This document shows, one piece after another, positions 1 through 8,680 of a stretch of 64,000 bases of DNA; the stretch's first letter is position 1; every line of letters begins with the position of its first letter. The stretch spans positions 310,001 through 374,000 of the forward strand of contig NZ_CAKAPD010000001.1 in assembly GCF_916715725.1 (NCBI RefSeq), written 5' to 3'. The translations under genes were made by a program, and so were the position numbers. The notes below the pieces were generated by a model. The model was not told the origin of the DNA and did no database searches. It worked only from the letters and a program-made list of their open reading frames with translations. The stretch comes from an uncultured Rothia sp. (lineage in GTDB: Bacteria; Actinomycetota; Actinomycetes; Actinomycetales; Micrococcaceae).

Positions 1-264
1 TGTGGGATTTCCAACCCCTTTTTATATTCATCAATGTGCAAAGAGCATAATCAACCTTATGAGATTGACTGTCACTTTATGTATGATTGTTGATGCGAGG
101 GTTTTACCATCAGGAACAACCCTCTATTCAACTTCAGCAACAGACAAATTACCGGTACGAGTAACGACATACCCCGACCAACCGCACGACAGTAAACCAC
201 CCGTCAGGCGCAGCGATGCGTCCTGACTCTGACCCGCGCCAAAGTAGGCGCACCCATAATTACT
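1..264. other. Non-coding stretch at window edge
   Basis: No convincing coding region. Short open frames here lack a ribosome site and show no family resemblance. The first 130 bases are AT-rich compared with the surrounding genome, which fits a promoter region, but no clear -35/-10 pair was chosen. A gene ending just before the window cannot be excluded. Confidence 0.5.
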
Positions 265-666
265 ATGAATTCACGTTCTTCATCTTCCGGATTACCGCAA
301 GAGCCTCAGGCGAGGCAGAGCTCAACCCCGAGCTCACCGCCAGGAGCGCAAGCAAACATTTCCCCCGACCAGCTTCAGCACTATCACACGAGCCTGAACG
401 AATACATCAGCCAGGCACGTGAGCACGCCCAGGCGTTGCGTGCCAGCTACACCAACGAGGTGTACGAGCTCTGGCATCAGCATATTTCCACCAGCGCCGC
501 CACCGATGAGGCGAGCATCGCCTCCGGTTCGTTGACCGCTCAGCAGCTTGAGGATCTGACCCGCAAGTGGGTGCGCCTCATGCGTGAAAGCCGCGACATG
601 CTGCATCACGAAAGCACTATTGCTGCGGCACGCGCCGCGGTTGAGGCTAAGCCCCTCCCCGAGTAG
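265..666 (+). CDS. Small hypothetical helical protein
   Basis: I do not recognise this 133-residue protein. The first ~30 residues are Ser/Pro/Gln-rich and probably disordered. Residues ~33-120 are rich in Ala, Glu, Leu, Gln and Arg with regular hydrophobic spacing, which suggests two or three alpha helices. There is no signal peptide, membrane segment or metal motif, so it is probably cytoplasmic. The ATG lies in the context ttactATGaattc with no strong Shine-Dalgarno; another reading frame overlaps the start, but only this frame has the codon bias expected for a GC-rich actinobacterium throughout. It stands alone on the plus strand with no partner gene that would suggest a role. Confidence 0.55.
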   Translation: MNSRSSSSGLPQEPQARQSSTPSSPPGAQANISPDQLQHYHTSLNEYISQAREHAQALRASYTNEVYELWHQHISTSAATDEASIASGSLTAQQLEDLTRKWVRLMRESRDMLHHESTIAAARAAVEAKPLPE

Positions 667-969
667 GAATTCTCACTGTGGGAATTCCCCACGCAGTACA
701 TGCCTGCACAGTACATGCCTGCTTTGGGAAGGTACAAATAGGGCTAGCACTCCCCCTGTTTCTTCTATTGTTCATTTCTCCCTTTATTCAACGTACTTTC
801 AGCGCACGCTCTGTACGTTGAAGCACCCCGCGATTCCGTCGCATTTCCGTGGCGGGGCGATCGAACCAAGCGATTAAGCCCTGCCCGGAATGCGTACTTC
901 ACACAACCTGCCCCCTTGCTATAGTTATGGATATTCAAAGACCCTAACTATGTTGCAGAAAGGGCGGGA
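667..969. other. Intergenic region with small hairpin and promoter
   Basis: A short inverted repeat (GGAATTC ... GAATTCC, about 666-690) follows the stop codon of the upstream small gene and could end its transcript, although there is no T run. A repeated phrase, cagtacatgcct, occurs twice in tandem near 692-721. The downstream part carries the promoter annotated separately. Confidence 0.45.
898..925 (+). promoter_or_regulatory. Promoter of the LssY_C-type membrane protein gene
   Basis: A -35-like TTCACA (898-903) and a -10-like TATAGT (920-925) are separated by 16 bases and lie about 45 bases upstream of the ATG at 970. Both hexamers are close to the vegetative actinobacterial sigma consensus. 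Assignment is by inspection only. Confidence 0.5.
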
Positions 970-2535
970 ATGTCCCACCAAAAACGCGTCCTGCGGCCTA
1001 TACGTAGCGATGTTGCTCCCCCAGTTACTTCCCCACCGGTTTACCGTGGTGATATTGACGCGCGCGGCACGGCGCAAGACCTCGTCCCGCGCAGCTTGTG
1101 GGTCGATTTCTGGGACACTCTCTTCTTTATCTTCGCCGGCATCGCGGCCCTCGTGCTGACCTTCATGATTCTGGCGAATACGGTTGGCCATTCTTTCTGG
1201 GGTTTCCCCATTGCCTTCATTTTCTGGGCGGTCACCGCGTACCTGACGCTACCGCGTTTTCACGCCATCATGACCCGCATCTATGTGCCCGACTACTTTA
1301 TTGGGCGTACCCGCACCCCGGACGGCCTGCTCGGCGACCCGGTCAATATCGGTCTGATTGGTACCGAGGAGCAGATTCACCAGGTCATGCAGGACGCAGG
1401 CTGGACCCGCGCTGACAACGTCACCCTCGTCTCTTCCTGGAAGATTATTCTCTCCACCATCACCCGCCGCTCCTACGCGGAGGCGCCCGTCTCCCCGCTG
1501 AAAATTTTTGGTAAGACGCAGGCTTTCGCCTACCAGAAGGAAGTGGACGGCAACCCCGAGAAGCGCCACCACGTGCGCTTCTGGAAAACCCCGGACGGCT
1601 GGCTTCTGCCGGGCGGTCACCAGGTGGATTGGTTGGCGGCGGGCACGTACGACTCTGGTGTGGGTTTCAGTTTCTTCACTCTGCAGGTCACGCACCGCAT
1701 TGATGCTGAAACCGACTTTGAACGCGACTACATTGTGGAGTCCATTCAGTACGCTCACCCGGAAACTCACGTTGAGATTCTGCACGATTTCTCCTCCGGC
1801 TACCACGCCCGTAACGGCGGCGGCGACGCGATCCGCACGGACGGCGCACTCCCGGTCATCGTCCTGAACAATGAGGGCCTGGAGCCGCAGGAGCAGGAAG
1901 AAATTCACCTCTCCAGTGCGCACGACCTGGCGTACCGCATGCCGCTGAGCCTGCTGGTTGGTTCGGGTATGCTCATCGCTGTGACCCTCGCCGACATTGT
2001 CAACAGCGTCATTTTGGCGCTCAGCCGCCCGGCACTTCGCGCCAAACTGTTGGAGGAAGGCTCCGGCAACGATATTGAGCTGCTGAACCTCTTCGATCAG
2101 GTGGATAGCAACGTGCTGCTCACCATTACCGGCACCGTGCTGGTGGGTTTTGTAGCAATTTATTCGGCGGTGCACCTGTTCCTGCTGTGGAGTACGTTGC
2201 GCGGCTCGTCGAAGGCTCGTCGCCTGGCTCTGCTGTTGACGGCGCTGAACTTCGCAGCGATTACCGGTGGTGTGCTGTGGGGCCACCAGTCCCTGCCGCT
2301 GTCCACGATTTTCTTCCAGCTGGGCGTTGCGGTGTTTGCGATGCTGGCGTTCACCTCGGATGCGGCGGTCCAGTACACGGCAACCCGCACCTTCCACATG
2401 CGCGATACGAAGATCGTGCAGCGTGCAACGCACCCGAAGGTTCTGGAGCACAGGGCACAGCGCAAGGCTCAGAAAGCGCTGAAAGCACAGAAGGCGCACA
2501 AGGCTACCTCTGCAAGCAACCCTCACCGCGCGTAG
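970..2535 (+). CDS. LssY C-terminal domain membrane protein
   Basis: This is a 521-residue inner-membrane protein. Two transmembrane segments lie near residues 46-66 and 74-92. A soluble part follows at roughly 115-270 and resembles the LssY_C family (motif VNIGLIGTEEQ, then an AGW motif and a region with conserved Arg/Trp positions). Four more hydrophobic segments lie near 320-345, 378-405, 412-435 and 440-462. The tail is Lys/Ala/Gln-rich. LssY_C proteins are widespread in actinobacteria; the fold is sometimes fused to PAP2 or DedA membrane enzymes, but no reaction is firmly established. The start follows AAAGGGCGGG at good spacing. It forms a single-gene unit with its own promoter and a strong terminator. 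Family assignment is from motif memory. Confidence 0.65.
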   Translation: MSHQKRVLRPIRSDVAPPVTSPPVYRGDIDARGTAQDLVPRSLWVDFWDTLFFIFAGIAALVLTFMILANTVGHSFWGFPIAFIFWAVTAYLTLPRFHAIMTRIYVPDYFIGRTRTPDGLLGDPVNIGLIGTEEQIHQVMQDAGWTRADNVTLVSSWKIILSTITRRSYAEAPVSPLKIFGKTQAFAYQKEVDGNPEKRHHVRFWKTPDGWLLPGGHQVDWLAAGTYDSGVGFSFFTLQVTHRIDAETDFERDYIVESIQYAHPETHVEILHDFSSGYHARNGGGDAIRTDGALPVIVLNNEGLEPQEQEEIHLSSAHDLAYRMPLSLLVGSGMLIAVTLADIVNSVILALSRPALRAKLLEEGSGNDIELLNLFDQVDSNVLLTITGTVLVGFVAIYSAVHLFLLWSTLRGSSKARRLALLLTALNFAAITGGVLWGHQSLPLSTIFFQLGVAVFAMLAFTSDAAVQYTATRTFHMRDTKIVQRATHPKVLEHRAQRKAQKALKAQKAHKATSASNPHRA

Positions 2536-2568
2536 ATTGCACGTTTCAGCGCAACATAGTGAATAAAA

Positions 2569-2607
2569 AGTACCGCCCGGTCAGTACTGACCGGGCGGTA
2601 CTTTTTT
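2569..2607 (+). terminator. Rho-independent terminator
   Basis: A 15-base perfect stem (AGTACCGCCCGGTCA and its complement) around a 4-base loop is followed by a run of Ts. It lies 33 bases after the LssY_C-type gene. The mirrored A run lets it work in both directions, so it can also end the convergent DsbA-like gene. Confidence 0.9.
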
Positions 2608-2673
2608 GCTCTACGACCGCAGACTCTACCGAGCCTGCGTGCATTGCAGGAATCTCAGCACATTGCAGGGTTC

Positions 2674-3315
2674 TTAGGCTTCGCCGTTTTCGCCGTGGAA
2701 AATCGGGCCCACGTTACGGGGGCGCTTGAGCTCAAAGAAGCCGGGGTAGGAAGCCAGCGCCAGGGCACCGTCGAAGAGCTTACCAGCCTCTTCACCGGCA
2801 GGGCTCGGGGAGATGACAGGGCCGAAGAAAGCGGTGCCGTTAATGGAAATCAGCGGAACACCCACATCGGTGCCGCCCACGGTCTCCAGTGCCAGATCCA
2901 GGGAGGCGCGCATCTGCTCATCGTACTGGTCGGTGAAGGCGACATCCGCCAGCTCTGCGGGCAGGTTGACCTCCTCCAGCGCCTTGACGATTGCGTCGCG
3001 GTAGGAATCAGCCTTGTTCTTGTTGTGGTGAATCTGCTCGCCCAGAGCGTCGTAGAGGGGCTTGATGACCTCGTTGCCGTGCAGCTCGCGCACAGCGGTA
3101 ATGAGGCGGGTCGGCGCCCAGGACTGGTCCATCATTGCCTGGTAGTCGGCGGGCAGGTCGCGGCCCTGGTTGTGCATGGACAGGGAGAAGGGACGCCAGG
3201 TCACCTCAACGTTGCGGACCTTCTGCACCTCGCCAATCCAGCGGGAGGTAATCCAGCACCAGGGGCAGATTGGGTCGAACCAGAAATCAATCTGTGCGGG
3301 TGCGTTCTCAGCCAT
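2674..3315 (-). CDS. DsbA-family oxidoreductase, Rv2466c-like
   Basis: This is a 213-residue thioredoxin-fold protein of the DsbA/HCCA-isomerase type. The active site is C17-P18-W19-C20 in the context FWFDPICPWCW, close to that of the mycobacterial mycothiol-dependent nitroreductase Rv2466c, and length agrees with that family. The middle (about 60-170) is the helical insertion of the fold. With no signal peptide it should act in the cytoplasm, where it would use mycothiol or mycoredoxin as electron source in oxidative defence. The ATG follows GAGAGGAA at good spacing. The gene is transcribed toward the bidirectional terminator at ~2.6 kb. The sub-family name rests on the CPWC context, not on alignment. 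Confidence 0.8.
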   Translation of the reverse strand: MAENAPAQIDFWFDPICPWCWITSRWIGEVQKVRNVEVTWRPFSLSMHNQGRDLPADYQAMMDQSWAPTRLITAVRELHGNEVIKPLYDALGEQIHHNKNKADSYRDAIVKALEEVNLPAELADVAFTDQYDEQMRASLDLALETVGGTDVGVPLISINGTAFFGPVISPSPAGEEAGKLFDGALALASYPGFFELKRPRNVGPIFHGENGEA

Positions 3316-3420
3316 GAGTGTTCCTCTCTCATATGGTTGCGCCAGCCGCTTCTATGAGCCGGCGCTTATTCTTCGGTACACGCTCTTCAGGACATGCCAG
3401 CGAGAGCAGTACCTGCTAGT

Positions 3421-3452
3421 GAGCCGTCACCCCGTATAACCGGGGCGACGGC
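3421..3452. terminator. Hairpin between clpX and the DsbA-like gene
   Basis: The stem GAGCCGTC-CCCCG pairs with CGGGG-GACGGCTT around a short loop. The T-rich tail (TTCTTTATT) is on the plus strand. For clpX, which runs on the minus strand and stops at 3490, the hairpin is well placed but its tail is not U-rich, so its efficiency in that direction is uncertain. Confidence 0.5.
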
Positions 3453-3489
3453 TTCTTTATTCCCTAGCCTATCGGCTGGAAGTATTCGG

Positions 3490-4857
3490 TTATGCCGCCT
3501 GACGGTCCGCTTCCTTCAGGGAGGCGGCCTTCGCCTCCCCCTTCACGGTGCGGGTGGTCTCGGTTTCGGGGTCGGGTGCCTGCAACACGTAGCGGGGTTC
3601 CGCGCCGTTGAGCACGGTGTCCTCACCGATGACGATGGATACCACATCGGTGCGGTCCGGGATGTCGAACATAATCGGCTGCAGAATCTGCTCCATCATG
3701 GAGCGCAGGCCGCGGGCACCGGTGCCGCGTTCGGCGGCGAGACGGGCAATAGCCGCGATCGCTGCGTCGTCGAGGACCAGGTCCACGCCGTCCAGGGCGA
3801 AGAGGTGGCGGTACTGCTTGAGCAGTGCGTTCTTCGGTTCGGTCAGCACGCGAGCCAGCTCTTCTTCGTTGAGCTCACTCAGGGTCGAGATGACCGGCAG
3901 GCGGCCAATCAGCTCGGGGATAATGCCGTAGTGCGCCAGGTCCTCGGGCATGATTTGGTCCAGCGGGTTCTTCACGGAGCCGCCCAGTTCAGCGCCGAAA
4001 CCGATGCCGCCGGCGCCCACTCGGGCTGCGATGCGGTCGTCAATATTGTCGAAGGCGCCAGCCACGATGAAGAGAATGTTCGAGGTATCAATCTCAATAT
4101 TCGCGTGTGCCGGGTGTTTGCGTCCGCCCTCCGGCGGTACGGTCGCCACGGTGCCCTCAATAATCTTCAGCAGCGCCTGCTGCACGCCCTCACCGGACAC
4201 GTCACGGGTGATGGAGAGGTTCTCGCCGCCCTTGCGGGCAATCTTGTCGATCTCGTCAATGTAGATAATGCCGCGCTGAGCCTTGGCAATATCGCCGTCA
4301 GCGGCGTTGATGAGGCGCAGCAGAATGTTCTCCACGTCATCACCCACGTAGCCCGCCTCGGTGAGGGTGGTTGCGTCGACCAGGGCGAAGGGCACATCCA
4401 GCTTCTTCGCCAGGGTTGCCGCCAGGTAGGTTTTACCGCAGCCGGTCGGGCCGAGCATCAGAATATTCGACTTGCCCAGCTCCACCTGCTCCCCCGCGGT
4501 CGCCGAAAGAATGCGGGAGGTCAGCACCGGGTTATCAATATCGTGGATGCGCTTGTAGTGGTTGTACACCGCCACCGCCAGGGTGCGCTTCGCCGCGTCC
4601 TGACCGATGACGTAGTCGTTGAGGTAGCTGTAAATTTCGCGCGGAGTAGCCAGCTGAGGCGCGGGCGCAGCCGCGGGTGCCTTCACCTTCAGACGCTCTT
4701 CAGCGAGGATCTCTTCGCACAGCTCCACGCACTCGTCGCAAATGGAAACGTTCGGGCCAAGCACAATCTTAAAGACCTGCGCGCGAGTCTTCTTGCAGAA
4801 GGAGCATCGCATGCTGGCGTTGGGCTGTTCGGGAGGCACAATGACGTCTGTGGCCAC
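3490..4857 (-). CDS. clpX: ATP-dependent Clp protease, ATPase subunit ClpX
   Basis: ClpX unfolds substrates and feeds them into the ClpP chamber. The protein is 455 residues from the chosen GTG, which follows AAAGGG at good spacing; an in-frame ATG at 4941 would add 28 atypical residues. A zinc-binding domain (C18, C21, C40, C43) is followed by a AAA+ module with Walker A GPTGCGKT near 136-143 and Walker B IIYIDEIDKI near 196-205. The IGF loop that docks on ClpP is present (GGIGFGAE, near 287). Length is about 30 residues above typical, mostly in the C-terminal tail, which is charged. It is separated from clpP2 by 481 bases and a terminator, so it should have its own promoter. Confidence 0.97.
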   Translation of the reverse strand: MATDVIVPPEQPNASMRCSFCKKTRAQVFKIVLGPNVSICDECVELCEEILAEERLKVKAPAAAPAPQLATPREIYSYLNDYVIGQDAAKRTLAVAVYNHYKRIHDIDNPVLTSRILSATAGEQVELGKSNILMLGPTGCGKTYLAATLAKKLDVPFALVDATTLTEAGYVGDDVENILLRLINAADGDIAKAQRGIIYIDEIDKIARKGGENLSITRDVSGEGVQQALLKIIEGTVATVPPEGGRKHPAHANIEIDTSNILFIVAGAFDNIDDRIAARVGAGGIGFGAELGGSVKNPLDQIMPEDLAHYGIIPELIGRLPVISTLSELNEEELARVLTEPKNALLKQYRHLFALDGVDLVLDDAAIAAIARLAAERGTGARGLRSMMEQILQPIMFDIPDRTDVVSIVIGEDTVLNGAEPRYVLQAPDPETETTRTVKGEAKAASLKEADRQAA

Positions 4858-5233
4858 GAAAATTCCCTTTCGATCGGCGTGGTGAAATCGGTGCAGAACA
4901 TCAACGTCCTGATGTCTGCGGTGATTTCTCAGGAGGAGCACCGGCGGGTGGTGGGCGCCCTGGTTTGAGCGAGAAAACGGTATGAAATACTCGAATTTTC
5001 TCCTTCTCTAAGGCTACCGGAGTTCACCCCGGAACCAAGAATTACGCACCGCAAATGGACGGACTTACCGGGCATATGACAAAGCGCGTCTTTTATGACG
5101 GCGGCGGGCGCTTTCATATCGGCATATGACAGCAAAGCGCCGCAAGAAACCGCAAAGAAACCGCAGGTCAACGCCACATATCAGCTTGGTTCGCCGCACC
5201 CCACCCGACAAGCACAAAAATAGCGGCAAAGCA
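4858..5233. other. clpX upstream regulatory region
   Basis: There is no gene here. On the minus strand this is the clpX 5' region. It contains the half-site array annotated separately, and AT-rich segments near 4980-5000 that could serve as a -10 region. The ~95 bases next to clpX would be an untranslated leader. Confidence 0.5.
5071..5140. promoter_or_regulatory. Three half-site array upstream of clpX
   Basis: Two direct copies of GGCATATGAC followed by AAAGCGC occur at 5071-5087 and 5121-5140 (the second has a 3-base insertion). An inverted partial copy, GCGCTTTCATAT, lies between them at 5109-5120. Two direct and one inverted half-site in 70 bases is the usual layout of a multimeric regulator site. 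It does not look like the HAIR/HspR or CIRCE boxes. The regulator is unknown; ClgR controls clp genes in related bacteria, but I cannot match its box here. Confidence 0.4.
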
Positions 5234-5297
5234 TAAAAAGGGACGGCACCGCACCGCGCACCAGCCCGAAGGCTCGCACACGGAGCGATGCCGCCCC
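5234..5297 (-). terminator. Terminator of the clpP1-clpP2 operon
   Basis: On the minus strand GGGGCGGCATCGC pairs imperfectly with GCGGTGCCGTCCC, followed by TTTTTATG. It lies about 40 bases after the clpP2 stop. Confidence 0.8.
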
Positions 5298-5338
5298 TCC
5301 CCCGAAAAACGCTCGGGGATATTCCTCAAAACTAAAGT

Positions 5339-6028
5339 TTAGGTGTGGGAAATAGCGGTGTTGGTCGCAGGCTTACGCAGCTTACGAGACTCCAGCACCT
5401 TATCGACCAGGCCGTACTCCAGGGCAGCAGCCGCAGTCAGAATGTTGTCACGTTCAATGGAGCGGTCAACTTCCTCGTAGGTCTTGCCCGAGTGCAGTGC
5501 CAGGGTCTGTGCAGTCCACTCACGCATACGCATAACCTCGTTCGCGTGAATCTCAATGTCAGATGCCTGACCGCCCTGCTGGCCGCTCAGCGCGGGCTGG
5601 TGAATCAGCACGCGAGCGTTCGGCAGTGCCAGACGCTTGCCGGGGGTACCGGCCGCCAGCAGAACCGCCGCAGCGGATGCCGCCTGGCCCAGGCACACGG
5701 TCTGGATCTCGGGGCGGATGAACTGCATGGTGTCGTAGATGGCGGTCATCGCGGTGAAGGAGCCGCCGGGCGAGTTAATGTACAGGGTGATGTCACGCTC
5801 GGGGTCCTGCGCCTCCAGAACCAGCAGCTGAGCCATGATGTCGTCAGCGGATGCGTCGTCCACCTGGGTGCCCAGGAAGATGATGCGGTCCTCGAACAGC
5901 TTTGCGTACGGGTCCTGACGCTTGTAACCGTAGGGGGTGCGCTCCTCGAAGCTGGGGAGCACGTAGCGGTTGCTCGGCATAGCCGGCGCCGAGGTGGTGA
6001 TATCGTTCGGCAGGTAGTTCATGTGCAT
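5339..6028 (-). CDS. clpP2: ATP-dependent Clp protease proteolytic subunit 2
   Basis: This is a serine peptidase subunit of the Clp complex, 229 residues. The triad is Ser118 (GQAAS), His143 (LIHQP) and Asp194 (IERD). The spacing from His to Asp is two residues longer than in E. coli because of an insertion in the loop after HQP. In actinobacteria ClpP2 pairs as a ring with ClpP1 and provides the docking surface for ClpX or ClpC1. The N-terminus is about 25 residues longer than in the E. coli mature enzyme, consistent with a processed propeptide. The gene starts five bases after the clpP1 stop, so the two are co-transcribed and probably coupled. Two in-frame ATGs (6028 and 6022) are possible starts. 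Confidence 0.97.
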   Translation of the reverse strand: MHMNYLPNDITTSAPAMPSNRYVLPSFEERTPYGYKRQDPYAKLFEDRIIFLGTQVDDASADDIMAQLLVLEAQDPERDITLYINSPGGSFTAMTAIYDTMQFIRPEIQTVCLGQAASAAAVLLAAGTPGKRLALPNARVLIHQPALSGQQGGQASDIEIHANEVMRMREWTAQTLALHSGKTYEEVDRSIERDNILTAAAALEYGLVDKVLESRKLRKPATNTAISHT

Positions 6029-6033
6029 CTCCC

Positions 6034-6687
6034 TTATGCGTTCTTCGATTCGGGCAGCTTACCGGCGGTGGTGGCAATGTGGTCGAAGAAGCCGTATTCC
6101 AGGCCTTCTTCCGCGTTGAACCAGTTGTCGCGGTCGTTATCCTTCAGGATGGTTTCCAGGCTCTTGCCGGTGCGCTCAGCGGTAATCTCTGCCAGGCGCT
6201 TCTTCATGTCCAGAATCAGCTCAGCCTGGGTACGGATGTCCGATGCGGTACCGCCAATACCGCCGAGGGGCTGGTGCATGAGGATGCGGGCGTTCGGGGT
6301 TGCGTAGCGCTTGCCGATGGTGCCTGCGGTGAGCAGGAACTGACCCATGGATGCTGCCATGCCGGTCACCACGGTCACCACGTCGTTCGGGATGAGCTGC
6401 ATGGTGTCGTAGATAGCCATGCCGGCGGTGACGGAGCCGCCGGGAGAGTTGATGTACAGGTAGATGTCTGCCTCGGGGTCTTCAGCCGAGAGCAGCAGCA
6501 TCTGGGAGCAGATGAGGTTGGCGTTGGAGTCGCGCACCTCGGAGCCGAGCCAGATAATGCGCTCCTTCAGGAGGCTGTTATAGACATAATCTTCCTGGGC
6601 ACCAACGATGGGGGTTGCCATAAACGGCGCGGGCGCCACGCCGGCTGCCTGGGAGGCGCCGATGGGCAGAGGCATGTAGCTGGACAT
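6034..6687 (-). CDS. clpP1: ATP-dependent Clp protease proteolytic subunit 1
   Basis: First gene of the clpP1-clpP2 pair, 217 residues. The triad is Ser113 (GMAAS), His138 (LMHQP) and Asp187 (NDRD). The N-terminal ~30 residues before the conserved core (VYNSLLKERIIWLG) are Ala/Pro-rich and are likely removed on maturation. The ATG follows GAAGAGGAAG. In mycobacteria and Streptomyces ClpP1 and ClpP2 form mixed tetradecamers, and the pair here should do the same. The terminator of tig lies upstream, so the pair has its own promoter in 6688-6911. Confidence 0.97.
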   Translation of the reverse strand: MSSYMPLPIGASQAAGVAPAPFMATPIVGAQEDYVYNSLLKERIIWLGSEVRDSNANLICSQMLLLSAEDPEADIYLYINSPGGSVTAGMAIYDTMQLIPNDVVTVVTGMAASMGQFLLTAGTIGKRYATPNARILMHQPLGGIGGTASDIRTQAELILDMKKRLAEITAERTGKSLETILKDNDRDNWFNAEEGLEYGFFDHIATTAGKLPESKNA

Positions 6688-6911
6688 TCTTCCTCTTCTT
6701 CTCTAATGGGTCTTCGCTGCATCTTTGCGCGATTTACGCGCCGGAGCGCACGCGAAAAGTTTCGTTGCTACTACCTTACCGATAGTTGCTCTCCCCCGCT
6801 TCCCTTCGGGTTGTTCGTTCGCCAGGGGGTGAAGCACAGCGCCGCACTCAGGCGCCGCTGACGAGCCTGCATACGCGTTCGGGAGCAAATCGGGGGTGAT
6901 TCTGGGGACTA
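6688..6911. promoter_or_regulatory. clpP1P2 promoter region
   Basis: This non-coding region lies between the clpP1 start and the tig terminator. No exact -35/-10 pair is assigned. It contains cgcgaaaagtttcg and ttcgttcgcc, which carry fragments resembling the CGC-N-GCG style of actinobacterial Clp gene regulator sites, but neither is a clean palindrome. Confidence 0.35.
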
Positions 6912-6964
6912 AAAGAGCCTCAGCGGGCACCCGACCGGTCAACCGGTGGATGCCCGCTGAGGCT
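6912..6964 (-). terminator. Terminator of tig
   Basis: A 14-base perfect outer stem (AGCCTCAGCGGGCA and its complement) carries an inner ACCGGT hairpin. On the minus strand it is followed by CTCTTTTAG. It begins 65 bases past the tig stop. Confidence 0.9.
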
Positions 6965-7028
6965 ACACGTTTCAAGCAATCAGCTCACCCTATTAGCGGG
7001 GTGGCTTCTTGCGGACCGTGGCGGGGAT

Positions 7029-8330
7029 TTAGGCAGCTGCCTCTTCGCCCTCGCCCAGGTACTTGGACAGGTCAACAACGTTGCCCTTGGTGTCCTTGAC
7101 CACTGCGGTCTTCAGCACTGCTGCCAGAGCCTTGGAGCGGCGAACCTCGCCGACCAGTGCGCCAGCCTGGCCGGAGCCGTCCAGCATCTGTGCGAACTGG
7201 TTGGGGTCCATGCCGTACTGGGAGCTCATGGTGATGATGTAGTTGATCATCTCAGCCTGGTCAACGGTCACTTCTTCCTTGTCCGCAACAGCGTCGAGAA
7301 CCATCTCGTTCTTGAATGCGGTCTCGGTGTTGGCGCGAACCTCGGCGCGGTGCTCCTCGGTGTCGTGGTCTGCTTCAGCGTTGGGGTTGTTGAAGTGCTG
7401 CTCGAGCTGGTCCTCGATAACCTTCTCGGGGACGGGGATCTCGACGAGCTCAACGAGCTTTGCGAGGACCTTGTCGCGTGCCTGGGTGCCCTGCTCGGCA
7501 ACCTTAGCTTCTGCAACCTGCTTCTTGATGTCTTCCTTCAGCTCGTCGATGGTGTCGAACTCGGAAGCCAGCTGTGCGAACTCGTCGTCAGCTGCGGGCA
7601 GCTCGCGCTCCTTGACTGCGGAAAGCTTGACCTTGATGACTGCCTGCTCGCCTGCGTGCTCGCCGCCGGAGAGCTTGGTCTCGAAGGTTGCGTCCTCGCC
7701 AGCGGACAGGCCGGTCAGAGCCTCGTCGATGCCGTCGAGCATGGTGCCGGAACCGATCTGGTAGGACAGGTCGTTTGCTGCGTCTACCTGCTCGCCGTCG
7801 ATCTCAGCTGCGATGTCGATGGTTACGAAGTCCTTGTCAGCTGCGGGGCGCTCAACGGTCTTCAGGGTGCCGAAGCGCTCACGCAGAGCGTCCAGTGCCT
7901 GAACCTCGTCCTCAGCGGTGACCTCAACCTCGTCAACCTCAACCTCGAGGCCCTCGTAGTTGGGCAGCTCGATTTCGGGGCGAACGGTGACGGTAATGGT
8001 CAGCTTGACGTCTGCCTCACGGTTCTCGGTGGAGGGCTGGGACTGAACGTCCAGCTCGGGCTGCGCCAGGGGGGAGAGTTCGTTCTCGCCCAGTGCCTGT
8101 GCGTAGTAGTCGTTCAGAGCGTCGTTCAGGGATGCCTCGACGATGTAGTCGAAGCCCGCACGCTGCTCGATGAGCTGCTTGGGCAGCTTACCCTTGCGGA
8201 AGCCGGGAACGCTGATCTGACCCGAGAGGTTCTTGTAGGTGCGGTCCAGGTAGGGCTTGAATTCTGCGAAGGGAACCTCGACCTCAATCTTTGCGAGGGT
8301 CGGGTTGAGCTTCTCGACGGCGGTCTTCAC
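7029..8330 (-). CDS. tig: Trigger factor, ribosome-bound chaperone
   Basis: This 433-residue protein binds at the ribosome exit tunnel and shields nascent chains. Domain order is standard. The N-terminal ribosome-binding domain (1-115) includes the signature GFRKGKLPKQL near 43-53. The FKBP-type peptidyl-prolyl isomerase domain (about 155-245) has ADKDFVTIDI, and the long helical C-terminal domain runs to the end. The tail is acidic (GEGEEAAA). Codon use is strongly biased to preferred codons, as expected for a highly expressed gene. The tig-clpP1-clpP2 order with clpX close by is the classic bacterial arrangement. The start ATG follows GAGGAGATCACGG on the minus strand. Confidence 0.97.
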   Translation of the reverse strand: MKTAVEKLNPTLAKIEVEVPFAEFKPYLDRTYKNLSGQISVPGFRKGKLPKQLIEQRAGFDYIVEASLNDALNDYYAQALGENELSPLAQPELDVQSQPSTENREADVKLTITVTVRPEIELPNYEGLEVEVDEVEVTAEDEVQALDALRERFGTLKTVERPAADKDFVTIDIAAEIDGEQVDAANDLSYQIGSGTMLDGIDEALTGLSAGEDATFETKLSGGEHAGEQAVIKVKLSAVKERELPAADDEFAQLASEFDTIDELKEDIKKQVAEAKVAEQGTQARDKVLAKLVELVEIPVPEKVIEDQLEQHFNNPNAEADHDTEEHRAEVRANTETAFKNEMVLDAVADKEEVTVDQAEMINYIITMSSQYGMDPNQFAQMLDGSGQAGALVGEVRRSKALAAVLKTAVVKDTKGNVVDLSKYLGEGEEAAA

Positions 8331-8437
8331 GTCCGTGATCTCCTCATATAGTTTCGGTGCGGCACGAATCGTGTGTGCCGCGGTTGCTTAGTGGAAAGAG
8401 CGCCACGACCCTGTAGCGTCGCGGCAACCGTTTCACG

Positions 8438-8512
8438 TCGGGGCGACAGGATTCGAACCTGCGATCTCCTGCTCCCAAAGCAGGCGCGTTAGCCAAGCTA
8501 CGCCACGCCCCG
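8438..8512 (-). tRNA. tRNA-Pro (anticodon TGG)
   Basis: The gene is on the minus strand. The acceptor stem CGGGGCG pairs fully with CGCCCCG. The anticodon arm has stem CCTGC/GCAGG and loop TTTGGGA, giving anticodon TGG. The T arm contains the GGTTCGAATCC signature. CCA is not encoded (the sequence continues CGTG). It lies about 110 bases upstream of tig in the same direction. Confidence 0.95.
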
Positions 8513-8680
8513 TGAAACCGACCGTGTTGCGCACTTGCGTGTTTAACACAGTCAGTGCCCTAGTTTACCTGTTTTCCCGCTAAATGCCCAACACAGCGGC
8601 TCGTGCACGGTTTATTTCCACTGAGCGCGTACTCCCCTGTCTCCCTTGGTTTTGCAGGGTGTTTTGTGTGGATGCGCGGT

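Noticed and set aside
5339..6028. Possible loss of the catalytic Asp in ClpP2 (Ser190 at a position that is Asp in many ClpP proteins)
   Set aside because: Counting from the E. coli triad shows that the catalytic Asp is the one in the IERD motif. That residue (Asp194) is present once a two-residue loop insertion is allowed for.
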